From: Nitrosomonas eutropha
Lineage (GTDB): Bacteria > Pseudomonadota > Gammaproteobacteria > Burkholderiales > Nitrosomonadaceae
Assembly: GCF_003201195.1 (NCBI RefSeq)
Contig: NZ_QICQ01000017.1
Coordinates: forward strand, 1-56,015
Direction: 5' to 3'
Length of the DNA: 56,015 nucleotides
Both the position numbers and the translations under genes were made by a program. The notes beneath the pieces were generated by a model, which saw only the letters and a program-made list of their open reading frames with translations, was not told where the DNA came from and did no database searches. The stretch's first letter is position 1, and each line of letters opens with the position of its first letter. This document shows, in pieces, positions 32,424 through 41,992 of the stretch.

Positions 32424-33557
32424 TCAATCCCAGCTTAATACGCCTCCCGTCTGGTATTCAATTACACGAGTTTCAAAGAAGTTTTTTTCTTTTTTCAAAT
32501 CAACCATTTCTGACATCCACGGAAAAGGATTGCCTGCTTCGGGAAATAATGGATCAAGCCCGATCTGATGGCTACGGCGATTGATAATGAAGCGCAGATA
32601 TTCCTTGAACATGGGTGCATTCAATCCCAGTACGCCGCGCGGCATGGTATCTTCCGCGTAACGGTACTCCAGCTCCACCGCCTTGCGCATGAGTGCACTG
32701 ATTTCTTCCCGAAACTCGCGCGTCCATAAATGTGGATTTTCCAGCTTTATCTGGTTGATAACATCAATGCCAAAATTACAATGCATGGATTCATCACGCA
32801 GGATGTACTGATACTGCTCAGCAGCCCCGGTCATCTTGTTTTGCCGGCCAAGGGACAGAATCTGCACAAATCCAACATAGAAAAACAGCCCTTCCATAAT
32901 GCAGGCAAACACAATCAGACTTTTTAGCAGCTGCTGATCAGTTTCCAGCGTGCCTGTCTGAAACGTGGGATTCGTCAATGTGTCGATGAAGGGAATCAGA
33001 AATTCGTCCTTGTCACGAATCGATTTGATTTCATGATAGGCATTAAAGATTTCGCCTTCATCCAGGCCAATCGATTCGACAATATATTGATAAGCGTGCG
33101 TGTGGATTGCTTCCTCAAAAGCCTGACGCAATAAATACTGGCGGCATTCGGGATTGGTAATGTGCCGGTAGGTTCCCAGCACGATATTGTTGGCCGCCAG
33201 TGAATCAGCCGTGACGAAAAAACCGAGGTTACGCTTGACGATACGGCGCTCGTCCTCAGTCAACCCATTGGGATCTTTCCACAGGGCAATATCACGCGTC
33301 ATGTTGATTTCTTGCGGCATCCAGTGGTTGGCACAGGCTGACAGATATTTTTCCCATGCCCATTTGTATTTAAATGGCACCAGCTGATTAACATCCGCCT
33401 TGCAATTAATAATGCGCTTGTCTTCTACGGAAACCCGGCGATGATTTTCTGCTGATATTTCTTCGTGCAGCCCTTGCTGTTCAGCAGTTGTTTTTTGTGT
33501 GGGGACGCTTGCTGGGATATTTCTCGGCTGAAATACTTCATCTTCAAAATTCAACAT
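32424..33557 (-). CDS. nrdB: Ribonucleotide reductase class Ia, beta subunit
   Basis: NrdB holds the di-iron tyrosyl radical cofactor of aerobic ribonucleotide reductase. The 377-residue protein has the iron-ligand and radical regions typical of the family ([50 protein letters not shown]) and a C-terminal tail that docks on NrdA. AGAGGAAT precedes the ATG. It follows nrdA by 51 bases and ends at a Rho-independent terminator, so the operon is nrdA-nrdB. Confidence 0.95.
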   Translation of the reverse strand: MLNFEDEVFQPRNIPASVPTQKTTAEQQGLHEEISAENHRRVSVEDKRIINCKADVNQLVPFKYKWAWEKYLSACANHWMPQEINMTRDIALWKDPNGLTEDERRIVKRNLGFFVTADSLAANNIVLGTYRHITNPECRQYLLRQAFEEAIHTHAYQYIVESIGLDEGEIFNAYHEIKSIRDKDEFLIPFIDTLTNPTFQTGTLETDQQLLKSLIVFACIMEGLFFYVGFVQILSLGRQNKMTGAAEQYQYILRDESMHCNFGIDVINQIKLENPHLWTREFREEISALMRKAVELEYRYAEDTMPRGVLGLNAPMFKEYLRFIINRRSHQIGLDPLFPEAGNPFPWMSEMVDLKKEKNFFETRVIEYQTGGVLSWD

Positions 33558-33608
33558 CCTTTTATTCCTCTTTATATTTTTGAATTATCTGGGGAAATTT
33601 TTCAATAC

Positions 33609-36482
33609 TTACTGACACGCTTCACATTCAGGATCGTCGATCGCGCACTGTTTTGTGGCGGAATGGATTTGCCCTGAGCTGTCCGTATGCCCATTTTGCT
33701 GTGCAGGGACCGCGTTCAGCGTGCCGGTATGCACTGTTGATTTTTCTGCAGTGGTCGCCCCCATGGCGCGCAGATAATAGGTTGTCTTGAGACCACGCAA
33801 CCAAGCCAATCGATATAAATCATCCATTTTCTTACCGGAAGCACCTGACATATAAAGATTGAGGGATTGCGCCTGATCAATCCATTTTTGTCTTCTGGCA
33901 GCTGCTTCAACCAGCCATCGGGGATCGATCTCAAATGCGGTAGCGTAAAGAGCACGCAGATTTTCAGGAATCCGGTCGATCTTGCTGGCAGCGCCATCGT
34001 AGTGTTTGAGATCTGCGATCATGACTTCATCCCATAAATCCTGCTTCTTGAGGTCATTAACCAGCGATTGATTGACGACCGTAAATTCGCCGGAAAGATT
34101 GGATTTAACATATAGATTCTGGTAGGTGGGTTCGATGCTGGCCGAAACACCAATAATATTGGAGATTGTCGCAGTGGGTGCAATCGCCAGGCAATTGGAA
34201 TTGCGCATGCCGTATTGCTTGATCCGCTCACGTAACGGGGTCCAATCTAGCGTGGATGAGGTATCAACCTCCACATGGCCACCACGTTCCTCCTGCAACA
34301 ACGCCAGCGAATCCTGTGGCAGGATGCCGCGCTCCCACAAACTGCCGTGATAGGTGGCATAGGTGCCGCGCTCTTCAGCCAGTTCAGTAGATGCCCAGTA
34401 GGTGTGATAGGCAACTGCTTCCATTGAACTATCAGCAAATTCAACCGCTTCGCGGGATGCATAGGAAATCCCTAGTTTATGCAGGCAATCCTGAAATCCC
34501 ATGATGCCCAGCCCGACCGGCCGATGGCGTAAATTGGCATTGCGCGCTTTTGCTACTGCGTAAAAATTGATATCGATCACATTGTCCAGCATGCGCATGG
34601 CCGTGGCGACTGTCTGCTTGAGCTTAGTCAGATCCAGTTTGCCATCCACAATATGTGCCGGCAAATTAATCGATCCCAGGTTGCATACGGCAATTTCCTT
34701 TTCATTGGTATTCAGCGTAATCTCGGTACACAGGTTGGAGCTGTGTACGACGCCAACATGATTTTGTGGCGAGCGGATATTGCATGGATCCTTGAACGTG
34801 ATCCACGGATGGCCGGTTTCAAACAGCATCGTCAGCATCTTGCGCCACAGTTGCCGGGCCGGGATACGTTTATGCAGCGCCAATCTGCCCTGCGTCGCCT
34901 GCTCTTCATAGGCAATATAGGCTTCTTCAAATGCCTTGCCATATTTCTCGTGCAGATCCGGTGTGTCGGAAGGTGAAAACAGCGTCCATTCCTGATCTTC
35001 CAGCATACGCTTCATGAACAGATCCGGTACCCAGACAGCGGTATTCATGTCATGCGTCCGCCGTCGATCATCACCAGTATTTTTGCGTAACTCCAGAAAT
35101 TCTTCGATATCAAGATGCCAGGTTTCCAGGTAGGCACAGACTGCGCCTTTGCGCTTGCCGCCTTGATTAACGGCCACTGCTGTATCCGAAACCACCTTGA
35201 GAAAAGGTACCACGCCCTGCGATTTGCCGTTAGTGCCCTTGATGCGCGCCCCCATTGCCCGGACCGGTGTCCAGTCATTACCCAGCCCGCCCGCGAACTT
35301 GGACAGCAAGGCATTCTCCTTGATGGCTTCGTAGATACCATCAAGACTGTCCGGCACCGTGCTCAGATAGCATGAGGATAGCTGCGAGCGTCGTGTGCCA
35401 GAGTTAAACAATGTTGGCGTTGAACTCATGAAATCAAATGTCGACAGCAGATGATAAAACTCGATAGCACGCGCCTCACGATCAATTTCATTCAGCGCCA
35501 GTCCCATGGCAACACGCATGAAGAATGCCTGGGGCAGCTCGATACGCCGTTCGGAAATATGCAAAAAATACCGGTCATACAGGGTTTGCAAGCCGAGGTA
35601 GCCAAATTGCAGATCACGATCCGCTATCAGTGTTTCTGACAACCGTGCCAGATCAAATTGGCCCAGACGCTCATCCAGTAGCCCGGCCTCCATCCCCTGT
35701 CGGATAAAACCTGGAAAATAATCGGCATAGCGTGACTGCATGGCCTCATGGGAAACATCTTCACCCAGAACTTCATGGCGAATGTTGTCCAGCAGCAGCC
35801 TGGCTGTCACAAAGCTATAGGCAGGCTCTTTTTCGATCAAGGCGCGCGCAGATAAAATGGCAGATTTCCTGACTTCTTCCGCAGGCACGCCATCATATAA
35901 ATCTCTCAGCATTGCCTTGACGATCAACCCCGCATTAACGACATTCCCCAGATGCTGGCAGGCTGATTCAATGCGAGCTGTCAGTCGGGATGGATCCAGC
36001 GGAATTCTTTGTCCATTTTCCACAATATGCAACACCGCTGCCTGGGTAGAAGTCGGCGGCTCTTTCTGCTGCCTTGCCCGTTCCCGCGCCCGCTCCTCAC
36101 GGTACAGCACATAGGCGCGCGCAACGTCATGATCACCCGAGCGCATCAGCGCCAGCTCTACCTGATCCTGAATATCCTCGATATGAAACGTGCCTCCTCC
36201 CGGGCGGCGGCGAGTCAGCGCATGCACCACTTCGCCGGTCAGCTGCGCCACGATCTCACGCATACTGGAGGAAGCCGCACTTTGTCCGCCTCGTACCGCA
36301 ATAAACGCCTTGGTCATCGCGATGGAAATTTTGCCCGGCTCAAATGCCACCACAGCACCATTGCGGCGGATCACTTTATATTGGGAATAATCCTGCCGAG
36401 TTGCTGGCGAATCGGTCATCTCTCCCAGAAAATTTTTCTGGAGAATAGAGGAGGATGAAGGGGCGTCTGTAGCGAGCTGCAT
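33609..36482 (-). CDS. nrdA: Ribonucleotide reductase class Ia, alpha subunit
   Basis: NrdA reduces ribonucleoside diphosphates to deoxy forms. The 957-residue protein starts at ATG 36482 (AGGAG upstream), not at the frame opening. It appears to carry two N-terminal ATP-cone regulatory domains, one around residues 35-130 (YKVIRRNGAVVAFEPGKIS) and one around 145-235 (GQRIPLDPSRLTARIESACQ). The catalytic barrel has SNLCTEITLN and the CNLGSINLPAHI cysteine. The C-terminal tail ends in ECEAC, the redox pair re-reduced by thioredoxin. An NrdR-box palindrome and a promoter lie upstream. Confidence 0.95.
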   Translation of the reverse strand: MQLATDAPSSSSILQKNFLGEMTDSPATRQDYSQYKVIRRNGAVVAFEPGKISIAMTKAFIAVRGGQSAASSSMREIVAQLTGEVVHALTRRRPGGGTFHIEDIQDQVELALMRSGDHDVARAYVLYREERARERARQQKEPPTSTQAAVLHIVENGQRIPLDPSRLTARIESACQHLGNVVNAGLIVKAMLRDLYDGVPAEEVRKSAILSARALIEKEPAYSFVTARLLLDNIRHEVLGEDVSHEAMQSRYADYFPGFIRQGMEAGLLDERLGQFDLARLSETLIADRDLQFGYLGLQTLYDRYFLHISERRIELPQAFFMRVAMGLALNEIDREARAIEFYHLLSTFDFMSSTPTLFNSGTRRSQLSSCYLSTVPDSLDGIYEAIKENALLSKFAGGLGNDWTPVRAMGARIKGTNGKSQGVVPFLKVVSDTAVAVNQGGKRKGAVCAYLETWHLDIEEFLELRKNTGDDRRRTHDMNTAVWVPDLFMKRMLEDQEWTLFSPSDTPDLHEKYGKAFEEAYIAYEEQATQGRLALHKRIPARQLWRKMLTMLFETGHPWITFKDPCNIRSPQNHVGVVHSSNLCTEITLNTNEKEIAVCNLGSINLPAHIVDGKLDLTKLKQTVATAMRMLDNVIDINFYAVAKARNANLRHRPVGLGIMGFQDCLHKLGISYASREAVEFADSSMEAVAYHTYWASTELAEERGTYATYHGSLWERGILPQDSLALLQEERGGHVEVDTSSTLDWTPLRERIKQYGMRNSNCLAIAPTATISNIIGVSASIEPTYQNLYVKSNLSGEFTVVNQSLVNDLKKQDLWDEVMIADLKHYDGAASKIDRIPENLRALYATAFEIDPRWLVEAAARRQKWIDQAQSLNLYMSGASGKKMDDLYRLAWLRGLKTTYYLRAMGATTAEKSTVHTGTLNAVPAQQNGHTDSSGQIHSATKQCAIDDPECEACQ

Positions 36483-36582
36483 GATCAATTTCTCCTGTTC
36501 AATCCGGGCGTACTGCTGATTGAAAAAATGACTAAAAACAAGTAATTGCAATGAAAATGACGATAACCGTCAAATAGCTTGA

Positions 36583-36600
36583 ACCACAATATATTGTGGT
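36583..36600. promoter_or_regulatory. NrdR-box-like perfect palindrome
   Basis: ACCACAATATATTGTGGT is an exact 18-base palindrome that fits the NrdR consensus ACACWATATATWGWGT in its core CAATATATTG. It lies 100 bases before the nrdA start and just downstream of the predicted start point, so binding would block transcription. NrdR usually binds two boxes; a second clear copy was not found. Confidence 0.75.
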
Positions 36601-36615
36601 ATGAATGGTTAAATA

Positions 36616-36645
36616 ATGGTACCTGTTGTGCATGCCGATTGTCAA
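36616..36645 (-). promoter_or_regulatory. Sigma-70 promoter of nrdAB
   Basis: On the minus strand TTGACA (36640-36645) and TACCAT (36616-36621) are 18 bases apart, giving a start near 36609. The -35 is perfect and the -10 matches four of six. The NrdR palindrome lies at about +9 to +26. Confidence 0.6.
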
Positions 36646-36693
36646 CAGCAGATGATGCCGTATTAGAGGCTATGGTTTCCGAGAAGAGTTCCC

Positions 36694-36699
36694 TATAAT
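36694..36699 (+). promoter_or_regulatory. Probable -10 element of the acyltransferase fusion gene
   Basis: TATAAT lies 29 bases before the ATG of the following gene, giving a start near 36706. No good -35 was found at 16-18 bases upstream. AGAAGG near 36717 serves as ribosome binding site. Confidence 0.45.
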
Positions 36700-36728
36700 C
36701 AAAAGATCACTATCCGAGAAGGTTTGCC

Positions 36729-39700
36729 ATGCATTCAAGTCAGTGGAAACTGCTTTCAAGCAGACGTTTTTTACCCTTTTTTGTTACCCAGTTTCTGGGT
36801 GCATTCAATGACAATGTTTTCAAGAATGCACTGGTGATCCTGATTACCTATGCCGCTATGGACAACGCGGGCCTGAGCCCACAGATCATGGTTACGCTGG
36901 CGGCCGGTATTTTCATCCTGCCATTTTTTGTTTTTTCTGCGCTTGCCGGTCAACTGGCGGATAAATGGGACAAGGCGCGGCTGATCCGCTATGTCAAATT
37001 CGTCGAAATCATTCTGATGGGGGGGGCTGCTACAGGATTTTATCTGGACAGCGTACTGTTTCTGCTGGGGATATTGTTTCTGATGGGCGCTCAGTCTGCT
37101 TTCTTCGGTCCGTTAAAATACAGCATCCTGCCAGATCAGTTGCGTGAAGATGAGCTAATTGGCGGTAATGCGCTGGTTAGTGCGGGAACATTTATTGCCA
37201 TCCTGCTCGGTACAATCATAGGGGGATTACTTATTCTGGCTGAACAAGGGGGATGGATTGTATCGGCTATCGTAATCAGCGTGGCATTGGCAGGCTGGTT
37301 ATTCAGCCTGTTTATTCCCCCGGTTCAACCGGCTGCTGCAGATACAACAGTCAGTTGGCATCTCCTCCAAGACACGCGCACAATCATTCAGCAAGCTCGG
37401 CAGAACAGCACAGTGTTTCACGCCATTCTCGGGATATCGTGGTTCTGGCTGTTTGGTGCTACGTTTTTGTCGCAGTTTCCCACCTTCGCCAAGGAAATTA
37501 TCGGTGGAAACGAACAGGTTGTTACGCTGTTTTTGACACTTTTTTCAGTGGGGATCGGTATCGGTGCACTGCTGTGCGACAAGTTGCTCAAGGGGAAAGT
37601 GGCTGCCACTTATGTGCCTTTGGGTGTACTGGGCATGACGTTCTTCACCGTCGATTTATATTTTGCCAGTGTTGCTGTCGTCCCCGCATCAGATCATGAA
37701 TTCATCGGTGCCCTGAGTTTTCTGGAATCATTCGCCCACTGGCGAATTCTGCTGGATTTGCTGGTCATCTCAATCAGTGGCGGGCTTTACATTGTGCCGC
37801 TGTATGCCATTGTACAAAACTACGCAGAAGCTTCTCAGCGATCGCGCGCCATTGCTGCCAATAACATCATGAATGCGCTATTCATGGTGGTTTCTGCACT
37901 GGGAATCAGTGTGATGCTGGCACTGGATTTTACTGTTCCCGAGGTATTCCTGACGATCGCGCTGCTCAATGGTCTGGTGGCAATCTACATTGCAAAATTG
38001 TTGCCGTATGAATTGGCCAGATCCATTTTGCATTGGGTCTTTCATACCTTTTACCGTCTGAAGATCAATGGGCTGGAACATTATCAGCAGGCGGGAGAAA
38101 GGGTATTGATCGTTGCCAATCACCTGTCATTCCTGGATGCCGCACTGCTGAGCGTATGTTTTCCTGAGCGCCTGTGTTTTGCCATCAATTCTGATATTGC
38201 CCGGAAATGGTGGGTTCGACCATTCCTGTTTCTGGCGGATACGGTGACGGTGGATCCGATCAATCCCCTTTCCACACGCCTGCTGATCGAACGAGTCAGA
38301 AACGGTGACAGAGTGGTGATTTTTCCGGAAGGTCGAATGACAATGACTGGAGCGCTCATGAAAATCTACGAAGGCCCAGCCATGATTGCAGATAAAGTCG
38401 ATGCAAAATTGCTTCCAGTCAGCCTGTCAGGCCCGCAATACACGCCTTTTTCCAGATTGAAAGGCAAAGTGAGAATACGCTGGTTTCCCAGGATCACAGT
38501 GACGGTCATGCCGCCAGAAAACTTTAATCTGCCGGACTCAATCCGTGGCAGGCGCCGCCGCCGAACAACCGGGCTAAAGCTATACGACATCATGGCCACC
38601 ACTGTCTTTCAGAGCAATGCCATGCAGCAAACCCTATTTCAGTCTCTGCTCGACGCTGCTGCTACACATGGCGGAAAACATACCATTGCAGAAGATGTTG
38701 AACGTCATCCGCTGAATTATTCGCAACTGATCACCCGCAGCTTCATACTGGGTGCTATTTTGCGCCACCGTACGCATGCGCAAGAAAACGTGGGGATCAT
38801 GCTGCCCAATATGGTGAGTAACCTGATCTGCTTTTTCTCACTACATGCTTTCGGGCGTGTGCCCGCTATGCTGAATTTTTCTGCCAGCTCCAGAAATCTG
38901 GTGATGGCTTGTCGGATTGCACAAATCCGGACAGTCATTACTGCACGCAAATTTATCGAAGCGGCAAAACTGAGCGGGCAGATCGACAGTCTGAAAGCAC
39001 AGCAGATCCATCTGATTTATCTGGAAGATCTTCCGCACCAGGCGCATTGGTGGCACAAGCTGATGGGGCTGGTGGCAGGCTGGCTGCCCGGAATGAGTTA
39101 TCGTCTGACGGATTCCCGGCGCGATCCGGATGCACCGGCTGTGGTTCTGTTTACTTCCGGCTCCGAAGATACGCCCAAGGGGGTTGTACTCAGCCATACC
39201 AATCTACAGGCAAATCGCTTTCAGGTATCTGCCCGGATTGATTTCGGCCCGAGCGATCTGGTATTCAATGCCTTGCCGATCTTTCATTCTTTTGGCTTGA
39301 CGGGTGGCACATTGCTGCCAGTGTTGTCCGGTATCCGGGTCTTTTTGTATCCATCACCGCTGCATTACCGGATCATTCCCGAGCTGATCTACGATACCAA
39401 CGCCACCCTGATGTTTGGCACAGATACCTTTCTTGCTGGCTATGCGCGCTATGCCAATGCTTACGATTTTTACAGCATTCGTTATGTATTCGCCGGTGCT
39501 GAAAAATTGCGGGAAAGCACACGCAGACTATGGTCGGAAAATTTTGGTGTACGTATTTTTGAAGGCTACGGCACGACGGAGACTGCCCCTATCCTCAGTT
39601 TAAATACGCCGATGCATAACCATCCCGGCTCAGTGGGTCGCCTGTTGCCAGGTATTCACAGCAGACTGGAACCGGTTGCGGGAATCAGCCAGGGTGGCAG

Positions 39701-40169
39701 ATTGCTGGTATCTGGCCCGAATGTGATGCTGGGCTATTATCTGGCCGCCAATCCCGGCATGATCGTACCGCCCGCCGAAGGCTGGCATGATACAGGCGAC
39801 ATCGTTGAAATCAACGAGGAAGGTTATGTTTTCATTAAGGGGCGCGCCAAACGGTTTGCCAAAATTGGTGGAGAAATGATCTCGTTGACAGCGGTGGAGG
39901 AAGCCATCAATCGGCTGTGGCCAGGTTATGGTCATGCCGTAATCCAGCGTCCTGATGCGAAAAAAGGTGAGCAGATTGTGCTGATTACCACCCGCCAGCA
40001 AGCAGATCGAAGTGAAATCATCACTTATTTCAGCAAAAATGATCTGGGCGAACTGGGAATCCCACAGAACATTTTGTACATTGACAAACTGCCGTTACTG
40101 GCGACGGGTAAAATCGATTATGTACTGTTGCACGAATGGGTGCAGCAGCCAGGCACAAGCCCTGGTTAG
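36729..40169 (+). CDS. MFS transporter / PlsC acyltransferase / acyl-ACP synthetase fusion
   Basis: A 1146-residue three-domain protein that joins functions of LplT and Aas. Residues about 1-410 form an MFS transporter with 12 helices (FVTQFLGAFNDNVFKN at the start, as in LplT lysophospholipid flippases). Residues about 430-620 form a PlsC acyltransferase with NHLSFLDAALLS (HX4D) and VIFPEGRMTMTG. Residues about 640-1146 form an AMP-binding acyl-ACP/CoA synthetase with LFTSGSEDTPKGV and GYGTTETAP. It probably imports lysophospholipid and reacylates it at the inner membrane. Transport and both catalytic motifs are intact. In E. coli LplT and Aas are separate proteins. Confidence 0.9.
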   Translation: MHSSQWKLLSSRRFLPFFVTQFLGAFNDNVFKNALVILITYAAMDNAGLSPQIMVTLAAGIFILPFFVFSALAGQLADKWDKARLIRYVKFVEIILMGGAATGFYLDSVLFLLGILFLMGAQSAFFGPLKYSILPDQLREDELIGGNALVSAGTFIAILLGTIIGGLLILAEQGGWIVSAIVISVALAGWLFSLFIPPVQPAAADTTVSWHLLQDTRTIIQQARQNSTVFHAILGISWFWLFGATFLSQFPTFAKEIIGGNEQVVTLFLTLFSVGIGIGALLCDKLLKGKVAATYVPLGVLGMTFFTVDLYFASVAVVPASDHEFIGALSFLESFAHWRILLDLLVISISGGLYIVPLYAIVQNYAEASQRSRAIAANNIMNALFMVVSALGISVMLALDFTVPEVFLTIALLNGLVAIYIAKLLPYELARSILHWVFHTFYRLKINGLEHYQQAGERVLIVANHLSFLDAALLSVCFPERLCFAINSDIARKWWVRPFLFLADTVTVDPINPLSTRLLIERVRNGDRVVIFPEGRMTMTGALMKIYEGPAMIADKVDAKLLPVSLSGPQYTPFSRLKGKVRIRWFPRITVTVMPPENFNLPDSIRGRRRRRTTGLKLYDIMATTVFQSNAMQQTLFQSLLDAAATHGGKHTIAEDVERHPLNYSQLITRSFILGAILRHRTHAQENVGIMLPNMVSNLICFFSLHAFGRVPAMLNFSASSRNLVMACRIAQIRTVITARKFIEAAKLSGQIDSLKAQQIHLIYLEDLPHQAHWWHKLMGLVAGWLPGMSYRLTDSRRDPDAPAVVLFTSGSEDTPKGVVLSHTNLQANRFQVSARIDFGPSDLVFNALPIFHSFGLTGGTLLPVLSGIRVFLYPSPLHYRIIPELIYDTNATLMFGTDTFLAGYARYANAYDFYSIRYVFAGAEKLRESTRRLWSENFGVRIFEGYGTTETAPILSLNTPMHNHPGSVGRLLPGIHSRLEPVAGISQGGRLLVSGPNVMLGYYLAANPGMIVPPAEGWHDTGDIVEINEEGYVFIKGRAKRFAKIGGEMISLTAVEEAINRLWPGYGHAVIQRPDAKKGEQIVLITTRQQADRSEIITYFSKNDLGELGIPQNILYIDKLPLLATGKIDYVLLHEWVQQPGTSPG

Positions 40170-40562
40170 AGATTTATTGATAAAACAGATCATCCTTTCA
40201 TTATGCGGTACGCCCGGATCGTCGGGAATATAGCTGTTTTATAGCGAATCATGCTATGAACAACAGATATCTGGCCAATTATGGCCGTACTACCTGCTCT
40301 TCCGGCAAGTGCTATTTGTTTCAGCTTGTTTGAGCGCTATAATCAGCGGCTTGAAAAAATCCTGGCCGGACAGAGTGCAGCCAGCGTTGCTTGCTTACAG
40401 TGCTGTACAGCAACGAAATGAAGGCTTGGCAACTTGACCGGCGACACGCCTTCCTGTCTATTTACATGCTACAAAAATTACATAGCAAGCGGATAACGAA
40501 TTTCGTGCTGCAAAAAGCTTGCTGGTTCTGCTGACCAAGTAAAAGAAAAGGGAGTTATATCC
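40170..40562 (+). other. Gene-free region with long leader before speD
   Basis: No gene is seen. ATAAAACAG (40180-40188) and CTGTTTTAT (40234-40242) form a perfect 9-bp stem after the previous gene and may end its transcript. The speD promoter follows at 40316-40343, leaving a leader of about 213 bases with hairpins GTTGCT/AGCAAC (40386-40414) and AGCAAGC/GCTTGCT (40484-40523). Confidence 0.5.
40316..40343 (+). promoter_or_regulatory. Sigma-70 promoter of speD-speE
   Basis: TTGTTT (40316-40321), 16 bases, TATAAT (40338-40343). The predicted start near 40350 leaves a leader of about 210 bases before the speD ATG. Confidence 0.6.
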
Positions 40563-40970
40563 ATGAATACTATGATTACCGTTACATCCATGCCATCTAC
40601 CGTTAAGCGCAGTGCAATGGGTTTGCATTTGATTGGTGATTTATACGGTTGTTCATGCGATGAACGCTTGATGCTGGATGCTGATTTTCTGGAAACGTTC
40701 TGCAAGCAATGCGTAACTGCAGCTGGTTTAACCATCGTTGGCAGTCTTTTCCACAGTTTTGGCGAAGGAGGCGGTGTGACTGGTGTAGTGGTACTGGCAG
40801 AATCCCATTTATCCATTCACACCTGGCCGGAATCCGGTTATGTGACCCTGGATGTGTATGTCTGTAACTATTCATCCGACAATCGCCCCAAAGCACAGCA
40901 ACTGTTCGACAGCATTCTGGAAGCCTTCAATCCGGCTGATCCGCATCTGCACCGGGTTGAGCGTGCGTGA
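40563..40970 (+). CDS. speD: S-adenosylmethionine decarboxylase proenzyme (short type)
   Basis: The enzyme decarboxylates AdoMet to supply the aminopropyl group for spermidine. The 135-residue proenzyme is self-cleaved at Glu80-Ser81 in LAESHLSIHTWPESG to create the pyruvoyl cofactor; the cleavage motif is intact. It is the short (SpeH-type) class found in many bacteria, not the longer E. coli SpeD. GGGAG precedes the ATG, and the stop overlaps the speE ATG by one base. Confidence 0.93.
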   Translation: MNTMITVTSMPSTVKRSAMGLHLIGDLYGCSCDERLMLDADFLETFCKQCVTAAGLTIVGSLFHSFGEGGGVTGVVVLAESHLSIHTWPESGYVTLDVYVCNYSSDNRPKAQQLFDSILEAFNPADPHLHRVERA

Positions 40971-41929
40971 TGGAAGAATCCGGCAATGCTTATAAAGCGC
41001 GTTATGTAGCAGAGCGTCTGAGCCCGGATTTTGGTTTTTATCTGCGTGCAAGCCGACAACTGGCAAAGGTAAACTCAGCCTGGCAAAAAATTGAGATTTT
41101 TGAGAATCCACTGTTTGGCCGGGTGATGCGCATCGATGGCTGTTTCATGACCTCGGAGCGTGATGAATTTTTTTATCATGAACCCATGGTGCATTTGCCT
41201 GCCATCAGCCATGGTGCACCGCGCCACGCCCTGATTGTTGGTGGTGGCGATGGCGGCGCGGCAGAAGAGTTACTCAAATATCCCGGGGTGCAGCGCCTGG
41301 TACTGGCTGAACTGGATGGTGAGGTGATCCGGATGGCGCGAGAATGGTTGCCAACTATTCATCGCGGGGCATTTGATGATCCGCGCCTGGAGCTGCTCCT
41401 GGGCGATGCGCTGCCTTTTATTGAAAGTAGCGTTGAACGCTTCGATCAGATCATTCTCGACTTGACCGACCCGTTCGGGCCAGCAACCGATCTTTACACA
41501 GTTGAATTTTATCGTGCCTGCCAAAAGCTGTTGAATCCCGGTGGGGTAATTTCGCTGCATATCGGATCGCCCATTCATTTGCAGATACCCATGGCAAGAA
41601 TTGCCGCTTCGTTACGGGAGGTGTTTGCCATCGTTCGGCCCTATTTGCAGTATGTCCCGCTCTACGGCACGTTATGGTGTATGGCCATGGCTTCCGATAC
41701 AACTGATCCTCTTCTTCTGAGCTCAGAAGAAGTTAATGCACGTCTAGATAAACAGGGATTGCAGGATTTGCAGCTCTACAACGGAGCGACTCACCATGCC
41801 CTGCTCGCACAACCTAATTTTGTACGCGAGATCCTGCAGCGACCGGTTAAATTAATTCACCGGGGTGAAATACTTGAAGGAATCAACGACCCCGAATCAT
41901 TGCCTGGCGTTACCGTCATCCCGGACTGA
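40970..41929 (+). CDS. speE: Spermidine synthase
   Basis: SpeE transfers aminopropyl from decarboxylated AdoMet to putrescine. The 319-residue protein has the nucleotide-binding LIVGGGDGGAAEELLKYP, the following acidic LAELDGEVIRMAREWL, and the catalytic DQIILDLTDPFGPA with the Asp that activates putrescine. ATG at 40970 is preferred to GTG at 40967. It is coupled with speD through a TGATG junction; a Rho-independent terminator follows. Confidence 0.95.
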   Translation: MEESGNAYKARYVAERLSPDFGFYLRASRQLAKVNSAWQKIEIFENPLFGRVMRIDGCFMTSERDEFFYHEPMVHLPAISHGAPRHALIVGGGDGGAAEELLKYPGVQRLVLAELDGEVIRMAREWLPTIHRGAFDDPRLELLLGDALPFIESSVERFDQIILDLTDPFGPATDLYTVEFYRACQKLLNPGGVISLHIGSPIHLQIPMARIAASLREVFAIVRPYLQYVPLYGTLWCMAMASDTTDPLLLSSEEVNARLDKQGLQDLQLYNGATHHALLAQPNFVREILQRPVKLIHRGEILEGINDPESLPGVTVIPD

Positions 41930-41966
41930 ACATACTGGACGTGCTGTATATCGTTACCAGCGGCAG

Positions 41967-41992
41967 CAGCAAAATCATTTTTTGCTGTTTTT
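41967..41992 (+). terminator. Terminator of speD-speE
   Basis: CAGCAAAA (41967-41974) pairs with TTTTGCTG (41980-41987) and is followed by TTTTT. It overlaps the end of the convergent cytochrome c gene. Confidence 0.75.
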
